From: an uncultured Thiothrix sp.
Lineage (GTDB): Bacteria > Pseudomonadota > Gammaproteobacteria > Thiotrichales > Thiotrichaceae
Reading direction: 5' to 3'
DNA length: 62,122 nt
NCBI RefSeq assembly: GCF_937873765.1
Contig: NZ_CALMZC010000028.1
Coordinates: 1 to 62,122 of the forward strand
A program made the translations under genes and the position numbers. Within the stretch, counting starts at the first letter, position 1; every line of letters begins with the position of its first letter. This document shows positions 48,065 through 56,680 of this stretch, piece by piece. The notes under the pieces were generated by a model. The model was given only the letters and a program-made list of their open reading frames with translations, was not told the DNA's origin and searched no databases.

Positions 48065-48814
48065 TCAAGCCCAACGATACCAATCATCAATGCCTAAAGC
48101 TCGACCCCAACTATCAATCAGCTCACGATCTAAAGTCTCATCAAAAATCTGATTCATGCAGGCATCGAGCAATAAAGTCGCGGCTGCTTCCATACCCACG
48201 GTTTGATAGGGGGCGAAAATATCAGGGATTTCAAATAGAGTAGCGACCATTAAAGCTTGCGCCGCATTCATTACCTGATTAGCACGCAGCAAAGTACGCG
48301 GGAACATATCCGGTGTCATTTGTAAGCAGCCAATATGCTCAACGACTTGATTAATCAGGGATTGCCGCTGAGTCGCGTGTAGTTCTTCATAGTCACGATA
48401 CAAGGCAATATCAATCAGCATCCCCACGGGCATGGAGCGTAATTGAGTCAATACGCCACCCATCACATGCTCACTAAAGTTTTCACGCTGGTTAATGGGA
48501 ATTTGTGGATGTAGATCCAGCAGTTCTTTTTTGACAGGGGCTAAAGCGGCAGGTTCAGGTTTGAGATTAGCGCGTTCCGTTTCTGGCATTTGAAATTGAT
48601 GCAGGACAAAAGCCGCTTGCCACGCAATTAAATAATTATTTTCATCGCTCGGTAGGCGCAGCACAATTTCATGTTGCTCACGGCCTTCACGTCCCGCGAT
48701 TTTGACGCTGGAAGAGATAGGTAAATTATAATCGTAAACAATATCGAAACCTGCACCGCTCAGTGCTGTAGCTTTATCGAGCAAGGTTTGAGTACTTTTG
48801 GGGTAAGCCGTCAT
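48065..48814 (-). CDS. Hypothetical cytosolic protein, 249 residues
   Basis: I do not recognise this protein. It is soluble, mostly helical, without signal peptide or membrane span. The start at ATG 48814 (MTAYPKST) is preferred over 48844. An N-terminal ~60 residues look like a small mixed fold (FDIVYDYNLPISSSVKIAGREG), followed by a helical domain with several Met and Leu-rich helices (MNAAQALMVATLFEIPDIF). It is upstream of nothing on the same strand except argB 60 bp away, so it may be transcribed with argB. Confidence 0.7.
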   Translation of the reverse strand: MTAYPKSTQTLLDKATALSGAGFDIVYDYNLPISSSVKIAGREGREQHEIVLRLPSDENNYLIAWQAAFVLHQFQMPETERANLKPEPAALAPVKKELLDLHPQIPINQRENFSEHVMGGVLTQLRSMPVGMLIDIALYRDYEELHATQRQSLINQVVEHIGCLQMTPDMFPRTLLRANQVMNAAQALMVATLFEIPDIFAPYQTVGMEAAATLLLDACMNQIFDETLDRELIDSWGRALGIDDWYRWA

Positions 48815-48874
48815 AATAGATCCAGTGTGCTGCTCACTCTGCAAAGCAGCAAGCAGCTTGCTTGAGGAGTTAGA

Positions 48875-49768
<894 letters not shown>

Positions 49769-49877
49769 CTAGGTCAAGCTGAAATGGCCGCAAGTATAGC
49801 GAGTTTGTCAGCCTTAGAAAATTAATCTTCACGCCTAATCCTGCTATATTGCTCCTAAGACTTAGAAGAGATCAGAC

Positions 49878-51047
49878 ATGGATTACGAAATTATTATCGC
49901 GGGCGGTGGCATGGTCGGTGCGGCTTTAGCTTGTTTGCTGGGTCAAGTAGGGAAACAAGTCGCGGTGTTAGAAGCAGCGGTTCCACCAGCATTCTCCGTG
50001 GATGATCCTTTCGATAATCGGGTGTCAGCTTTGAGCCGTGCTTCACAACGTCTACTGGAGCAAGCGGGTGCTTGGGACAACGTCTTAAAAATGCGTGCAA
50101 GCCCTTATGAAGCTATGCAGGTCTGGGATGCGACGGGTTCTGGAATGATTCGCTTTGAAGCAGCAGAAATTGGTGAACCCGATTTAGGGCATATTGTTGA
50201 GAATCGCGTGTTGCAATTAGCTTTATTAACGACTTTAAAAAGATACCCTAGTGTCGAGGTTTTGTGTCCAGCGCGTTTAAGTGGTTTTGAACTGAGTCAA
50301 CAGCAGATTCAAGTACACTTAACCGATGGGTCTTGTTTAAGCGCTCAACTTTTAGTCGGTGCGGATGGTGCTCAGTCAGTGGTGCGGAGTTTAGCCGAGT
50401 TACCTTATGAGGTGTCAGACTATGCACAAAAAGCAGTGGTCTGTACGGTTTATACCGCTTTGCCCCATCTAGAAACGGCTTGGCAGCGTTTCCAAACGAC
50501 TGGGCCAGTGGCCTTTTTGCCCTTACCCGATCCATATGCTTGCTCTATTGTTTGGACTTTACCCGCTGATCAAGCGGATGCCGCTTTGCTGTGGGATGAG
50601 GTACGCTTTCAACGTGAACTGGGTCAGGCTTTAGATTTTCGCTTAGGTGAGATTATCAGCATTGGCGAGCGTGCTGCCTTTCCCTTACGGGGTTTACATG
50701 TGCAAAGCTATGTTTGTGAACGAGTTGCTTTGTTAGGTGATGCGGCGCATACCATTCATCCGCTAGCAGGGCAGGGTGTTAATTTAGGTTTTAAAGATGC
50801 TCAGGCTTTAGCCGAGCTGATTGTAGCTAACGAAAGTATTGATTATGGCTCTTTGAAGTTATTACGCCGCTATGAGCGTGCCCGGCGTGGTGACAATCTT
50901 TTGACGCAAAAAGCGATGGAAGGTTTTAGTCTATTGTTTGGGAATACACTTGCGCCTTGGCAACTATTAAGGAATCAAGGCTTAACTACTGTTAATCACT
51001 TATCACGACTCAAATATCAACTGGCAAAACGGGCGATGGGTTTGTAG
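49878..51047 (+). CDS. UbiH/UbiF/VisC-family FAD monooxygenase
   Basis: The 389-residue flavoprotein hydroxylates an aromatic ring, most likely in ubiquinone synthesis. The Rossmann motif IIAGGGMVGAALACLLG, the DG motif LLVGADGAQSVVRSLA and the second FAD motif GDAAHTIHPLAGQGVNLG are complete. Which position it hydroxylates (C1, C5 or C6) cannot be told. No pepP or other ubi gene is adjacent. Its 3' end overlaps the next convergent gene by 38 bp. Confidence 0.93.
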   Translation: MDYEIIIAGGGMVGAALACLLGQVGKQVAVLEAAVPPAFSVDDPFDNRVSALSRASQRLLEQAGAWDNVLKMRASPYEAMQVWDATGSGMIRFEAAEIGEPDLGHIVENRVLQLALLTTLKRYPSVEVLCPARLSGFELSQQQIQVHLTDGSCLSAQLLVGADGAQSVVRSLAELPYEVSDYAQKAVVCTVYTALPHLETAWQRFQTTGPVAFLPLPDPYACSIVWTLPADQADAALLWDEVRFQRELGQALDFRLGEIISIGERAAFPLRGLHVQSYVCERVALLGDAAHTIHPLAGQGVNLGFKDAQALAELIVANESIDYGSLKLLRRYERARRGDNLLTQKAMEGFSLLFGNTLAPWQLLRNQGLTTVNHLSRLKYQLAKRAMGL

Positions 51048-51564
51048 TTGATGCTGGAGTATTAGCAGTTAACAGAGTAGGTAAATGTGGTTTGGCTTGT
51101 TGTTGTTCTTGGATCAACAAGCTGAGGGTTTGCACAAAATCTTGAACTTTTTTGCGCTGCGGACGGTTTTGCCAAATATATAAAAAATTTTCACGTGTAT
51201 GAAGATGCCGAAAAATTACTAAACGGGTAGTGTATAAAAAGAAGCGATAGCCTAGTACGAGTGTGGTGGCTGCTAAAATTCCAGCCAAAATATATAGAGC
51301 TAGCATGTCTTTGAGAACTGCCCAATAAAATACAAACCCTGCTAAGGCACCAATGAATAAACTATGAAATAACCACTTGATTGAGAAGGATGCTGAATAA
51401 GTGGGTGAGGGGTCAAGGACACTGAGGGGGATCTGTGTTTCGTGTAAGCGTCCGATAGAACGCTCCCGAACTAGCAAAGACTCAGGGGCTTTGATGATAA
51501 ATTCACGGCTACCAAATAATAAGTGTCGTTGTTTAAGGGTATTGTAATTCGTTGGCGCTTGCAT
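51010..51564 (-). CDS. Hypothetical membrane protein with two helices
   Basis: The 184-residue protein is not recognised. Two membrane helices lie at about 64-82 and 88-109, with a soluble N-terminal part (LLFGSREFIIKAPESLLVRE) and a basic, Gln-rich C-terminal part, the layout of small inner-membrane proteins with cytoplasmic ends. The C-terminal 12 codons are antisense to the end of the Ubi-type gene. Its start has weak ribosome-site support. Confidence 0.65.
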   Translation of the reverse strand: MQAPTNYNTLKQRHLLFGSREFIIKAPESLLVRERSIGRLHETQIPLSVLDPSPTYSASFSIKWLFHSLFIGALAGFVFYWAVLKDMLALYILAGILAATTLVLGYRFFLYTTRLVIFRHLHTRENFLYIWQNRPQRKKVQDFVQTLSLLIQEQQQAKPHLPTLLTANTPASTTNPSPVLPVDI

Positions 51565-51677
51565 TGCTATGAATTTACTCTGTTAAAATGGCAATCTTTG
51601 CCTAAAGTATAAGGGGATCAAAAGAAGTCCACAGGCTTTTCCGATAGTCTGTGTGCCTAAGGTGGCTACCGTATGTG

Positions 51678-51705
51678 AAAAAAACGCTTAAATATTCAGC
51701 GTTTT
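51678..51705 (-). terminator. Hairpin with minus-strand T-run, no assigned gene
   Basis: AAAACGCT (51681-51688) pairs with AGCGTTTT (51698-51705). Read on the minus strand the hairpin is followed by TTTTTTT-like sequence. There is no minus-strand gene just upstream of it; it could stop antisense transcription or insulate the hypothetical gene at 51010-51564. Confidence 0.45.
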
Positions 51706-51833
51706 GACTATCATTATGGTTAGCTTGGTTAGAAAATAGTCTTAAACCCCAGCAGAAAGGACTCTGTTTAAGCATAAGACTAGGAAGACAATAAGAAAAA
51801 ATAGCGCTGTTGACCTGTCATGGAGTGTGAGTT

Positions 51834-52181
51834 ATGAGAGGCGAAAAAAAGGGCATGTATTGTAGAACATTACTGGTGGGTGCTGTATTAACTTGGCAAA
51901 CACTATCTGTAGCGGCTGATCCTGCAGTTTTGGAGGAGGATGGTATCGTAAAGTTAGTGGCAACTTTGCAGAACAATCCGGCCTTCACGAACGTCTTGTG
52001 GAAAGTTTATCGCATCGATGATATGCGGCATCCTGTAGAGACTATTGCGCGGCATACGGCTACTTTAAACTTACGCCCCGGCGCTTATAAAGCCGTCGCG
52101 GTGCTAAACAATAAAGAACGCAGCCGTGCTTTTCAGTTAAAATCTAAGAGTAATACCGAAGTGGTATTGTCGATGGATTAA
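51834..52181 (+). CDS. Small secreted hypothetical protein
   Basis: The 115-residue protein has a basic N-terminus and a hydrophobic stretch (about 10-27) ending in SVAA-DP, so it is likely periplasmic. The mature ~88 residues look like a beta-sandwich (TNVLWKVYRID, ATLNLRPGAYKAVAVLNN), similar in style to domains that modulate or bind lipids or peptidoglycan, but I cannot name a family. GGAGTG precedes the ATG. It is 19 bp upstream of aroE and probably co-transcribed. Confidence 0.75.
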   Translation: MRGEKKGMYCRTLLVGAVLTWQTLSVAADPAVLEEDGIVKLVATLQNNPAFTNVLWKVYRIDDMRHPVETIARHTATLNLRPGAYKAVAVLNNKERSRAFQLKSKSNTEVVLSMD

Positions 52182-52200
52182 CTGATGAGAAGGAATGTGT

Positions 52201-53025
52201 ATGCCTTTGAAAGCTGATCGCTATGCGGTCATTGGGAACCCTATTGCACATAGTAAGTCCCCCTTGATTCACCGTTTATTTGCTGAGCAAACGCAACAGT
52301 ACCTCGACTATCAGGCAGTACTCGTGCCACTAGGTGAGTTTGAGTCAAGAGTGGGTGAGTTATTTGCACAGGGTCTACGTGGGTGTAATGTCACCATTCC
52401 ATTTAAGCAAAATGCTTGGGCTATTGCGCATGAGCGCAGTTCTTATGCGCAAATTGCTGGGGCGTTAAATACTTTAATGTTGTGCCCCGATCAAAGTATT
52501 TATGGGCATAACACGGACGGCTTAGGCATGATGCGTGATCTCTTAGTTAATAAGCGAGTCACTATTCAAGGCAAAAAGGTTTTGGTTTTGGGCGCCGGTG
52601 GAGCCGTGCGTGGCATTATTCAACCTTTACTCGAAGCGCAACCGGCGCTAGTTCAGTTAGCGAATCGAACGGCATTGACTGCCAGTGAGTTAGTGCAGGA
52701 TTTTAAGTCATTTGGTGAAATCAACGGAGGCGGTTTTGATTCGATTTCTGGTTCATTTGATCTTGTCATTAACGGGACTGCAGCGAGTTTACAAGGGGCA
52801 ATGCCTGACTTGCCCTCTTCTTGCATAGTCGAAGGGGCTGTCTGCTATGATATGATGTATGCCAAGGAGCCGACACCGTTTATGCGCTGGGCTTATGAGC
52901 AGCGAGCAGGGCAAGTGTTTGATGGTCTAGGTATGCTCATTGAACAAGCTGCCGAAGCTTTTCAGTTATGGCGGGGTATTCGTCCAGATACAGCACCTGT
53001 ATTTGCTGCACTTAGACCCATTTAA
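52201..53025 (+). CDS. aroE: Shikimate dehydrogenase
   Basis: The 274-residue enzyme reduces 3-dehydroshikimate with NADPH. The ATG at 52201 lies 8 bases after AGAAGGA; an ATG at 52195 is too close to it. NPIAHSKSPLIH holds the substrate loop, NVTIPFKQNA the catalytic lysine, and GAGGAVRGIIQPLL with ANRT the NADP-binding turn. The 3' end overlaps maf by 4 bp, tail to tail. Confidence 0.96.
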   Translation: MPLKADRYAVIGNPIAHSKSPLIHRLFAEQTQQYLDYQAVLVPLGEFESRVGELFAQGLRGCNVTIPFKQNAWAIAHERSSYAQIAGALNTLMLCPDQSIYGHNTDGLGMMRDLLVNKRVTIQGKKVLVLGAGGAVRGIIQPLLEAQPALVQLANRTALTASELVQDFKSFGEINGGGFDSISGSFDLVINGTAASLQGAMPDLPSSCIVEGAVCYDMMYAKEPTPFMRWAYEQRAGQVFDGLGMLIEQAAEAFQLWRGIRPDTAPVFAALRPI

Positions 53026-53612
53026 ATTGCAGTTGGTAATTCGTAGCCTTTTGCTCTTAGCATACTACACAAAGCAATCAGGGGAAGGCCAATCAAGGCT
53101 GTTGGGTCATCTCCTCGCATTTTTTTAAATAAACTAATCCCTAGCCCTTCAGATTTAAAGCTCCCCACACAATTATATGGCTGTTCACGTTGTAGATAAT
53201 TTTCAATCTCTACAGCTTGCAAGGTGCGAAATTCAACGGCATAGGCAATAACTTCTAATTGGAAACTCTGCTCTTGGCTATCGTATAAGCAGAGTCCAGT
53301 TAGAAACTTAACAGTTCTGCCTGATGATGCTTGTAATTGTTGTGTTGCATTCTCATGGCTGTGAGGTTTGCCTAGAATCTGTTCACCTAAAACAGCACAT
53401 TGATCAGAGCCAATAATTAAAGCAGTCGGGTGATAGGCTGCAATAGCTTCAGCTTTTTGTTGTGCTAAGCGTGCCACCATCATGTGAGCTTCTTCTTGGT
53501 CGAGGCGTGTTTCCTCAATATCTGGAGCTGCTGTAGTAAAGGGAATCTGAAGTCTCTGCAATAATTCACGACGATAAATTGAGGTTGAGGCTAGAACCAA
53601 TGGTTTTTGCAT
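53022..53612 (-). CDS. Maf family nucleoside triphosphate pyrophosphatase
   Basis: The 196-residue protein shows LVLASTSIYRRELLQRL at the start (classic S-x-S-x-x-R) and IGSDQCAVLG in the middle. The opening and the QCAV form (D-Q rather than D-T-V) resemble the YceF subgroup, which hydrolyses m7GTP and similar bases. It sits beside yceD-rpmF-plsX-fabH, as maf-2/yceF commonly does, divergent from yceD. Confidence 0.93.
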   Translation of the reverse strand: MQKPLVLASTSIYRRELLQRLQIPFTTAAPDIEETRLDQEEAHMMVARLAQQKAEAIAAYHPTALIIGSDQCAVLGEQILGKPHSHENATQQLQASSGRTVKFLTGLCLYDSQEQSFQLEVIAYAVEFRTLQAVEIENYLQREQPYNCVGSFKSEGLGISLFKKMRGDDPTALIGLPLIALCSMLRAKGYELPTAI

Positions 53613-53712
53613 GAAAGCTCCTCATATAAACTAAAGCATCTAAAAAGATCGCGCATCTTACGCTAAGTAGCCATTCTCAAATAGCTTTTGCAGGAATAAA
53701 CTGTGATTTTTC

Positions 53713-53742
53713 TTTACACTATAGCCATAGGATTCATATAAT
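53713..53742 (+). promoter_or_regulatory. Sigma-70 promoter of yceD-rpmF
   Basis: TTTACA (53713-53718) and a perfect TATAAT (53737-53742) are separated by 18 bp. The expected start, near 53749, lies only about 3 bases before the yceD ATG, so the mRNA would be nearly leaderless; indeed no Shine-Dalgarno is present. Confidence 0.75.
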
Positions 53743-53751
53743 CGCGCGCTT

Positions 53752-54279
53752 ATGTCGAACAGGTTACCTATTGAAGTTAATCCTTTCCGTATGATTGAGC
53801 AGCGCCGTAGTTTATTGGGCGGTTTGCCATTGCAGCAGTTACCACGTGTACGTGAGTTAGCAGCAGAATCAACGGATAGTGAATTTGTAGTGGAAATGAT
53901 TTTTACTCATTCTGCGAGCGGTTTACCGCTGATTACAGGATCAGTAAAAGGCGAGCTAGTTTTAAGCTGCCAGCGTTGTTTAGAACCTGTAGGAGTGAAG
54001 GTTGATACGCAAATCAATGTTGTGTTGACCACATCCCAAGTAGATCGTGAGCCTGAAGAAGAGGGTTACGAGCTGTATATCGTCGACGACGAGCGTATTT
54101 TCGTGCGGGATTTTATAGAAGATGAAATTCTTTTAGCCTTGCCCGTAGTACCTCGGCATGAGCATTGTCAACCGGTAAAGCCGCTATTTGAAGGCTCGCC
54201 CGCTGACTTGGAAGATTCGGCTGCAGAAGAAAAAGCAAATCCTTTTGCTGCTTTAAAAGACTGGAAGAAATCGGAGTAA
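53752..54279 (+). CDS. yceD: YceD family protein (DUF177), 23S rRNA accumulation-related
   Basis: The 175-residue protein contains the conserved block [12 protein letters not shown] at about 76-87 and the [17 protein letters not shown] region, both diagnostic of the YceD/DUF177 family, linked to 23S rRNA maturation in plants and E. coli. The opening [11 protein letters not shown] matches the family, which supports the start. The C-terminus is acidic and ends [13 protein letters not shown]. It precedes rpmF by 7 bp, the invariant arrangement. Confidence 0.93.
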   Translation: MSNRLPIEVNPFRMIEQRRSLLGGLPLQQLPRVRELAAESTDSEFVVEMIFTHSASGLPLITGSVKGELVLSCQRCLEPVGVKVDTQINVVLTTSQVDREPEEEGYELYIVDDERIFVRDFIEDEILLALPVVPRHEHCQPVKPLFEGSPADLEDSAAEEKANPFAALKDWKKSE

Positions 54280-54286
54280 AATTGCT

Positions 54287-54493
54287 ATGGCAGTCCAACA
54301 AACTCGTAAATCACGTGCTAAGCGTGACATGCGTCGTGCACATGATGCATTGACCGCTCGTACCACTTCAGTAGACCAAACTTCAGGTGAAACTCATCTG
54401 CGTCATCATATGACTGCTGGTGGTTTTTATCGTGGTCGTCAAATCATTAAAACTGCTGTTGAAGTAGACGACGAAGAGCAAGATCAAGCGTGA
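54287..54493 (+). CDS. rpmF: 50S ribosomal protein L32
   Basis: The 68-residue protein opens [22 protein letters not shown] and continues [19 protein letters not shown], like the cysteine-free (zinc-independent) L32 of gammaproteobacteria. It carries an acidic C-terminal extension ([11 protein letters not shown]), about ten residues longer than in E. coli. A terminator follows. Confidence 0.97.
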   Translation: MAVQQTRKSRAKRDMRRAHDALTARTTSVDQTSGETHLRHHMTAGGFYRGRQIIKTAVEVDDEEQDQA

Positions 54494-54529
54494 TGATGAA
54501 GGCTTGGCCTGATCAGAAGGTTGTTGAAT

Positions 54530-54561
54530 AAAAATCGCGGGCTTTGACCCGCGATTTTTTT
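54530..54561 (+). terminator. Terminator between rpmF and plsX
   Basis: AAAAATCGCGGG-ctttga-CCCGCGATTTTT is a perfect 12-bp stem with a T-run. It lies directly before the plsX ribosome site, so it may attenuate rather than block transcription of the lipid genes, setting L32 above PlsX. Confidence 0.9.
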
Positions 54562-54576
54562 GTAGGAGAGAGCAGC

Positions 54577-55602
54577 ATGGGTACTTGGTACCGCATTGCT
54601 TTAGACGCGATGGGTGGCGATCACGGGCTTAGTGTCGTGATTCCTGCTGCCAAAAAAGCATTAGCAAATCACGAAGATATTGCTCTGATTTTAGTGGGCG
54701 ATGAGCAACAGATCCGTGCGAGTTTAGGTTCGCATGCTCTCACGGAAGGAGATCGGTTACAGGTTAAACATGCATCTCAAGTGGTGACGATGGACGATTT
54801 GCCCGCCTTAGCCTTAAAAAGCAAAAAAGATTCCTCTATGCGGATTGCGATTAATCTAGTAAAAGAAGAACAGGCGGATGCGGTGGTGAGTGCGGGTAAT
54901 ACCGGAGCCTTGATGGCTACCGCGCGCTTTGTCTTAAAAATGCTCCCCGGCATTGATCGCCCTGCCATTTGTACGGTGATGCCTTCCTTAAATGGGCATA
55001 CACATATGCTGGATTTAGGCGCGAATGTTGATTCCTCGGCTGAGCACCTCTACCAATTTGCCTTAATGGGTTCAGAGTTGAGTAAAGCGATTGATGAAAT
55101 CCCTAGCCCACGAGTGGGATTGCTAAATATCGGTCAAGAAGCTATTAAAGGCAATGAGCAAGTTAAGGCAGCGAATTCTTTATTAGAAGATTCATCCTTG
55201 AACTACATTGGCTATGTAGAAGGTGATGATATTTATTTGGGCGAAGTGGACGTGATTGTCTGCGATGGTTTCGTAGGAAATGTAGCGCTAAAAACCAGTG
55301 AAGGTTTAGCTAAGCTTATTTCTTCCAAGCTCAAAGGCAGTTTCACCCGAAATTGGCTGAGTAAAATGGCTGGCTTAATCTCCATGCCTGTATTGAATAA
55401 TTTTCGACAAGAAATTGACCCACGACGTTATAATGGGGCCAGTTTATTAGGTTTGCAGGGTATTGCTGTGAAAAGTCATGGTGGGGCAGACAGTTTAGCG
55501 TTTGCCAATGCCATTAGCATTGCTCGCACAGAAATTATTAAGCAAGTGCCGCAGCGGATTAATAAGCAAATCGCGGCCTTGCTAGAAGGACAAACAGTAT
55601 GA
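54577..55602 (+). CDS. plsX: Phosphate acyltransferase PlsX
   Basis: The 341-residue enzyme makes acyl-phosphate from acyl-ACP for phospholipid synthesis. The start at ATG 54577 follows TAGGAGAG; an upstream in-frame start at 54544 lies inside the terminator. LDAMGGDHG is the family-typical opening, and [10 protein letters not shown] and [14 protein letters not shown] are active-site blocks. It overlaps fabH by 4 bp. Confidence 0.97.
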   Translation: MGTWYRIALDAMGGDHGLSVVIPAAKKALANHEDIALILVGDEQQIRASLGSHALTEGDRLQVKHASQVVTMDDLPALALKSKKDSSMRIAINLVKEEQADAVVSAGNTGALMATARFVLKMLPGIDRPAICTVMPSLNGHTHMLDLGANVDSSAEHLYQFALMGSELSKAIDEIPSPRVGLLNIGQEAIKGNEQVKAANSLLEDSSLNYIGYVEGDDIYLGEVDVIVCDGFVGNVALKTSEGLAKLISSKLKGSFTRNWLSKMAGLISMPVLNNFRQEIDPRRYNGASLLGLQGIAVKSHGGADSLAFANAISIARTEIIKQVPQRINKQIAALLEGQTV

Positions 55603-56564
55603 GTTATGCACGCATTATTGGTACCGGTAGCTATTTACCGCCAAGGGTAGTCACTAACCGTGAGTTGGAGTCAACCGTTGATACTAATGATGAGTGGATT
55701 GTTGAACGTACTGGTATACGCCAACGACATGTTGCGGAGACTGAGACAGCTTGCGATTTAGCTGAAGTGGCGGCGCAACGCGCTTTAGAAATGGCCGGTA
55801 AGCGTCCTGAAGATATTGATCTGATTGTGATGGGTACTTCCACCCCTGATTTGGTTTTTCCAAGTACAGCTTGTTTATTGCAAGGGCGCTTAGGGATTTC
55901 GACAGGTGCAGCTTTTGATGTGAATGCAGCCTGTTCGGGCTTTATTTATGCACTAGGCGTGGCGCATAATTTCATGAAGGCAGGCACTAGCAAATGTGCT
56001 TTAGTGGTCGGTAGCGAAGTAATGACGCGCATTCTCGACTGGAATGACCGCACCACTTGTGTCCTATTTGGTGATGGTGCAGGTGCTCTTGTCCTAGAGG
56101 CTTCCGATGAACCTGGTATTCTCTCCACCCATTTACATTCCGATGGCAAATATGAGCATCTGCTCAATGTGTCTGCAGGCATCTCGCGTAATCATCACCT
56201 ACTCCGCGAAACGGGTGCTTTCTTACAAATGAAAGGCAATGAAGTCTTCAAAATGGCAGTCAATACTTTAGGCCGGATTGTGGATGAAACCCTTGAGGCC
56301 AATCAACTGACTAAGGCTGATATTGATTGGCTCGTACCCCATCAAGCGAATATCCGCATTATTCAAGCGACTGCAAAAAAGCTGAATATGCCGATGGAGC
56401 GTGTGGTGGTGACGGTCGGCGAGCATGGTAATACCTCTTCAGCTTCTATTCCTTTAGCATTGGATGCAGCAATACGTGATGGGCGAATTCAGCGTGGTGA
56501 TATGCTGTTGCTGGAAGCGTTTGGTGGTGGCTTTACTTGGGGTTCGGCTTTAGTGCGCTATTAA
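55599..56564 (+). CDS. fabH: 3-oxoacyl-ACP synthase III (FabH)
   Basis: The 321-residue condensing enzyme starts fatty-acid synthesis from acetyl-CoA and malonyl-ACP. The triad is complete: C112 in NAACSGF, His in VPHQANIRI, Asn in [22 protein letters not shown] closes the chain as usual. In most gammaproteobacteria fabD, fabG and acpP follow; here a terminator and a minus-strand accessory gene follow instead. Confidence 0.97.
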   Translation: MSYARIIGTGSYLPPRVVTNRELESTVDTNDEWIVERTGIRQRHVAETETACDLAEVAAQRALEMAGKRPEDIDLIVMGTSTPDLVFPSTACLLQGRLGISTGAAFDVNAACSGFIYALGVAHNFMKAGTSKCALVVGSEVMTRILDWNDRTTCVLFGDGAGALVLEASDEPGILSTHLHSDGKYEHLLNVSAGISRNHHLLRETGAFLQMKGNEVFKMAVNTLGRIVDETLEANQLTKADIDWLVPHQANIRIIQATAKKLNMPMERVVVTVGEHGNTSSASIPLALDAAIRDGRIQRGDMLLLEAFGGGFTWGSALVRY

Positions 56565-56585
56565 GCATAAAGTGGTAGTTTTTTT

Positions 56586-56621
56586 AAAAGAAGGCTGGAT
56601 TTCGATTCTGGCCTTCTTTTT
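56586..56621 (+). terminator. Rho-independent terminator after fabH
   Basis: AAAAGAAGGC (56586-56595) pairs with GCCTTCTTTT (56611-56620) and is followed by TTC. It ends the plsX-fabH unit. Confidence 0.88.
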
Positions 56622-56680
56622 CAAAGCTAGTCTGATTAGGTGTATTGTTTTAATCAGGTGAACTGAGTCTTCCTTGATCC

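Noticed and set aside
51678..51834. Minus-strand small RNA ending at the 51678-51705 hairpin
   Set aside because: There is a hairpin with a minus-strand T-run but no promoter that I can support within the 130 bp to its right.
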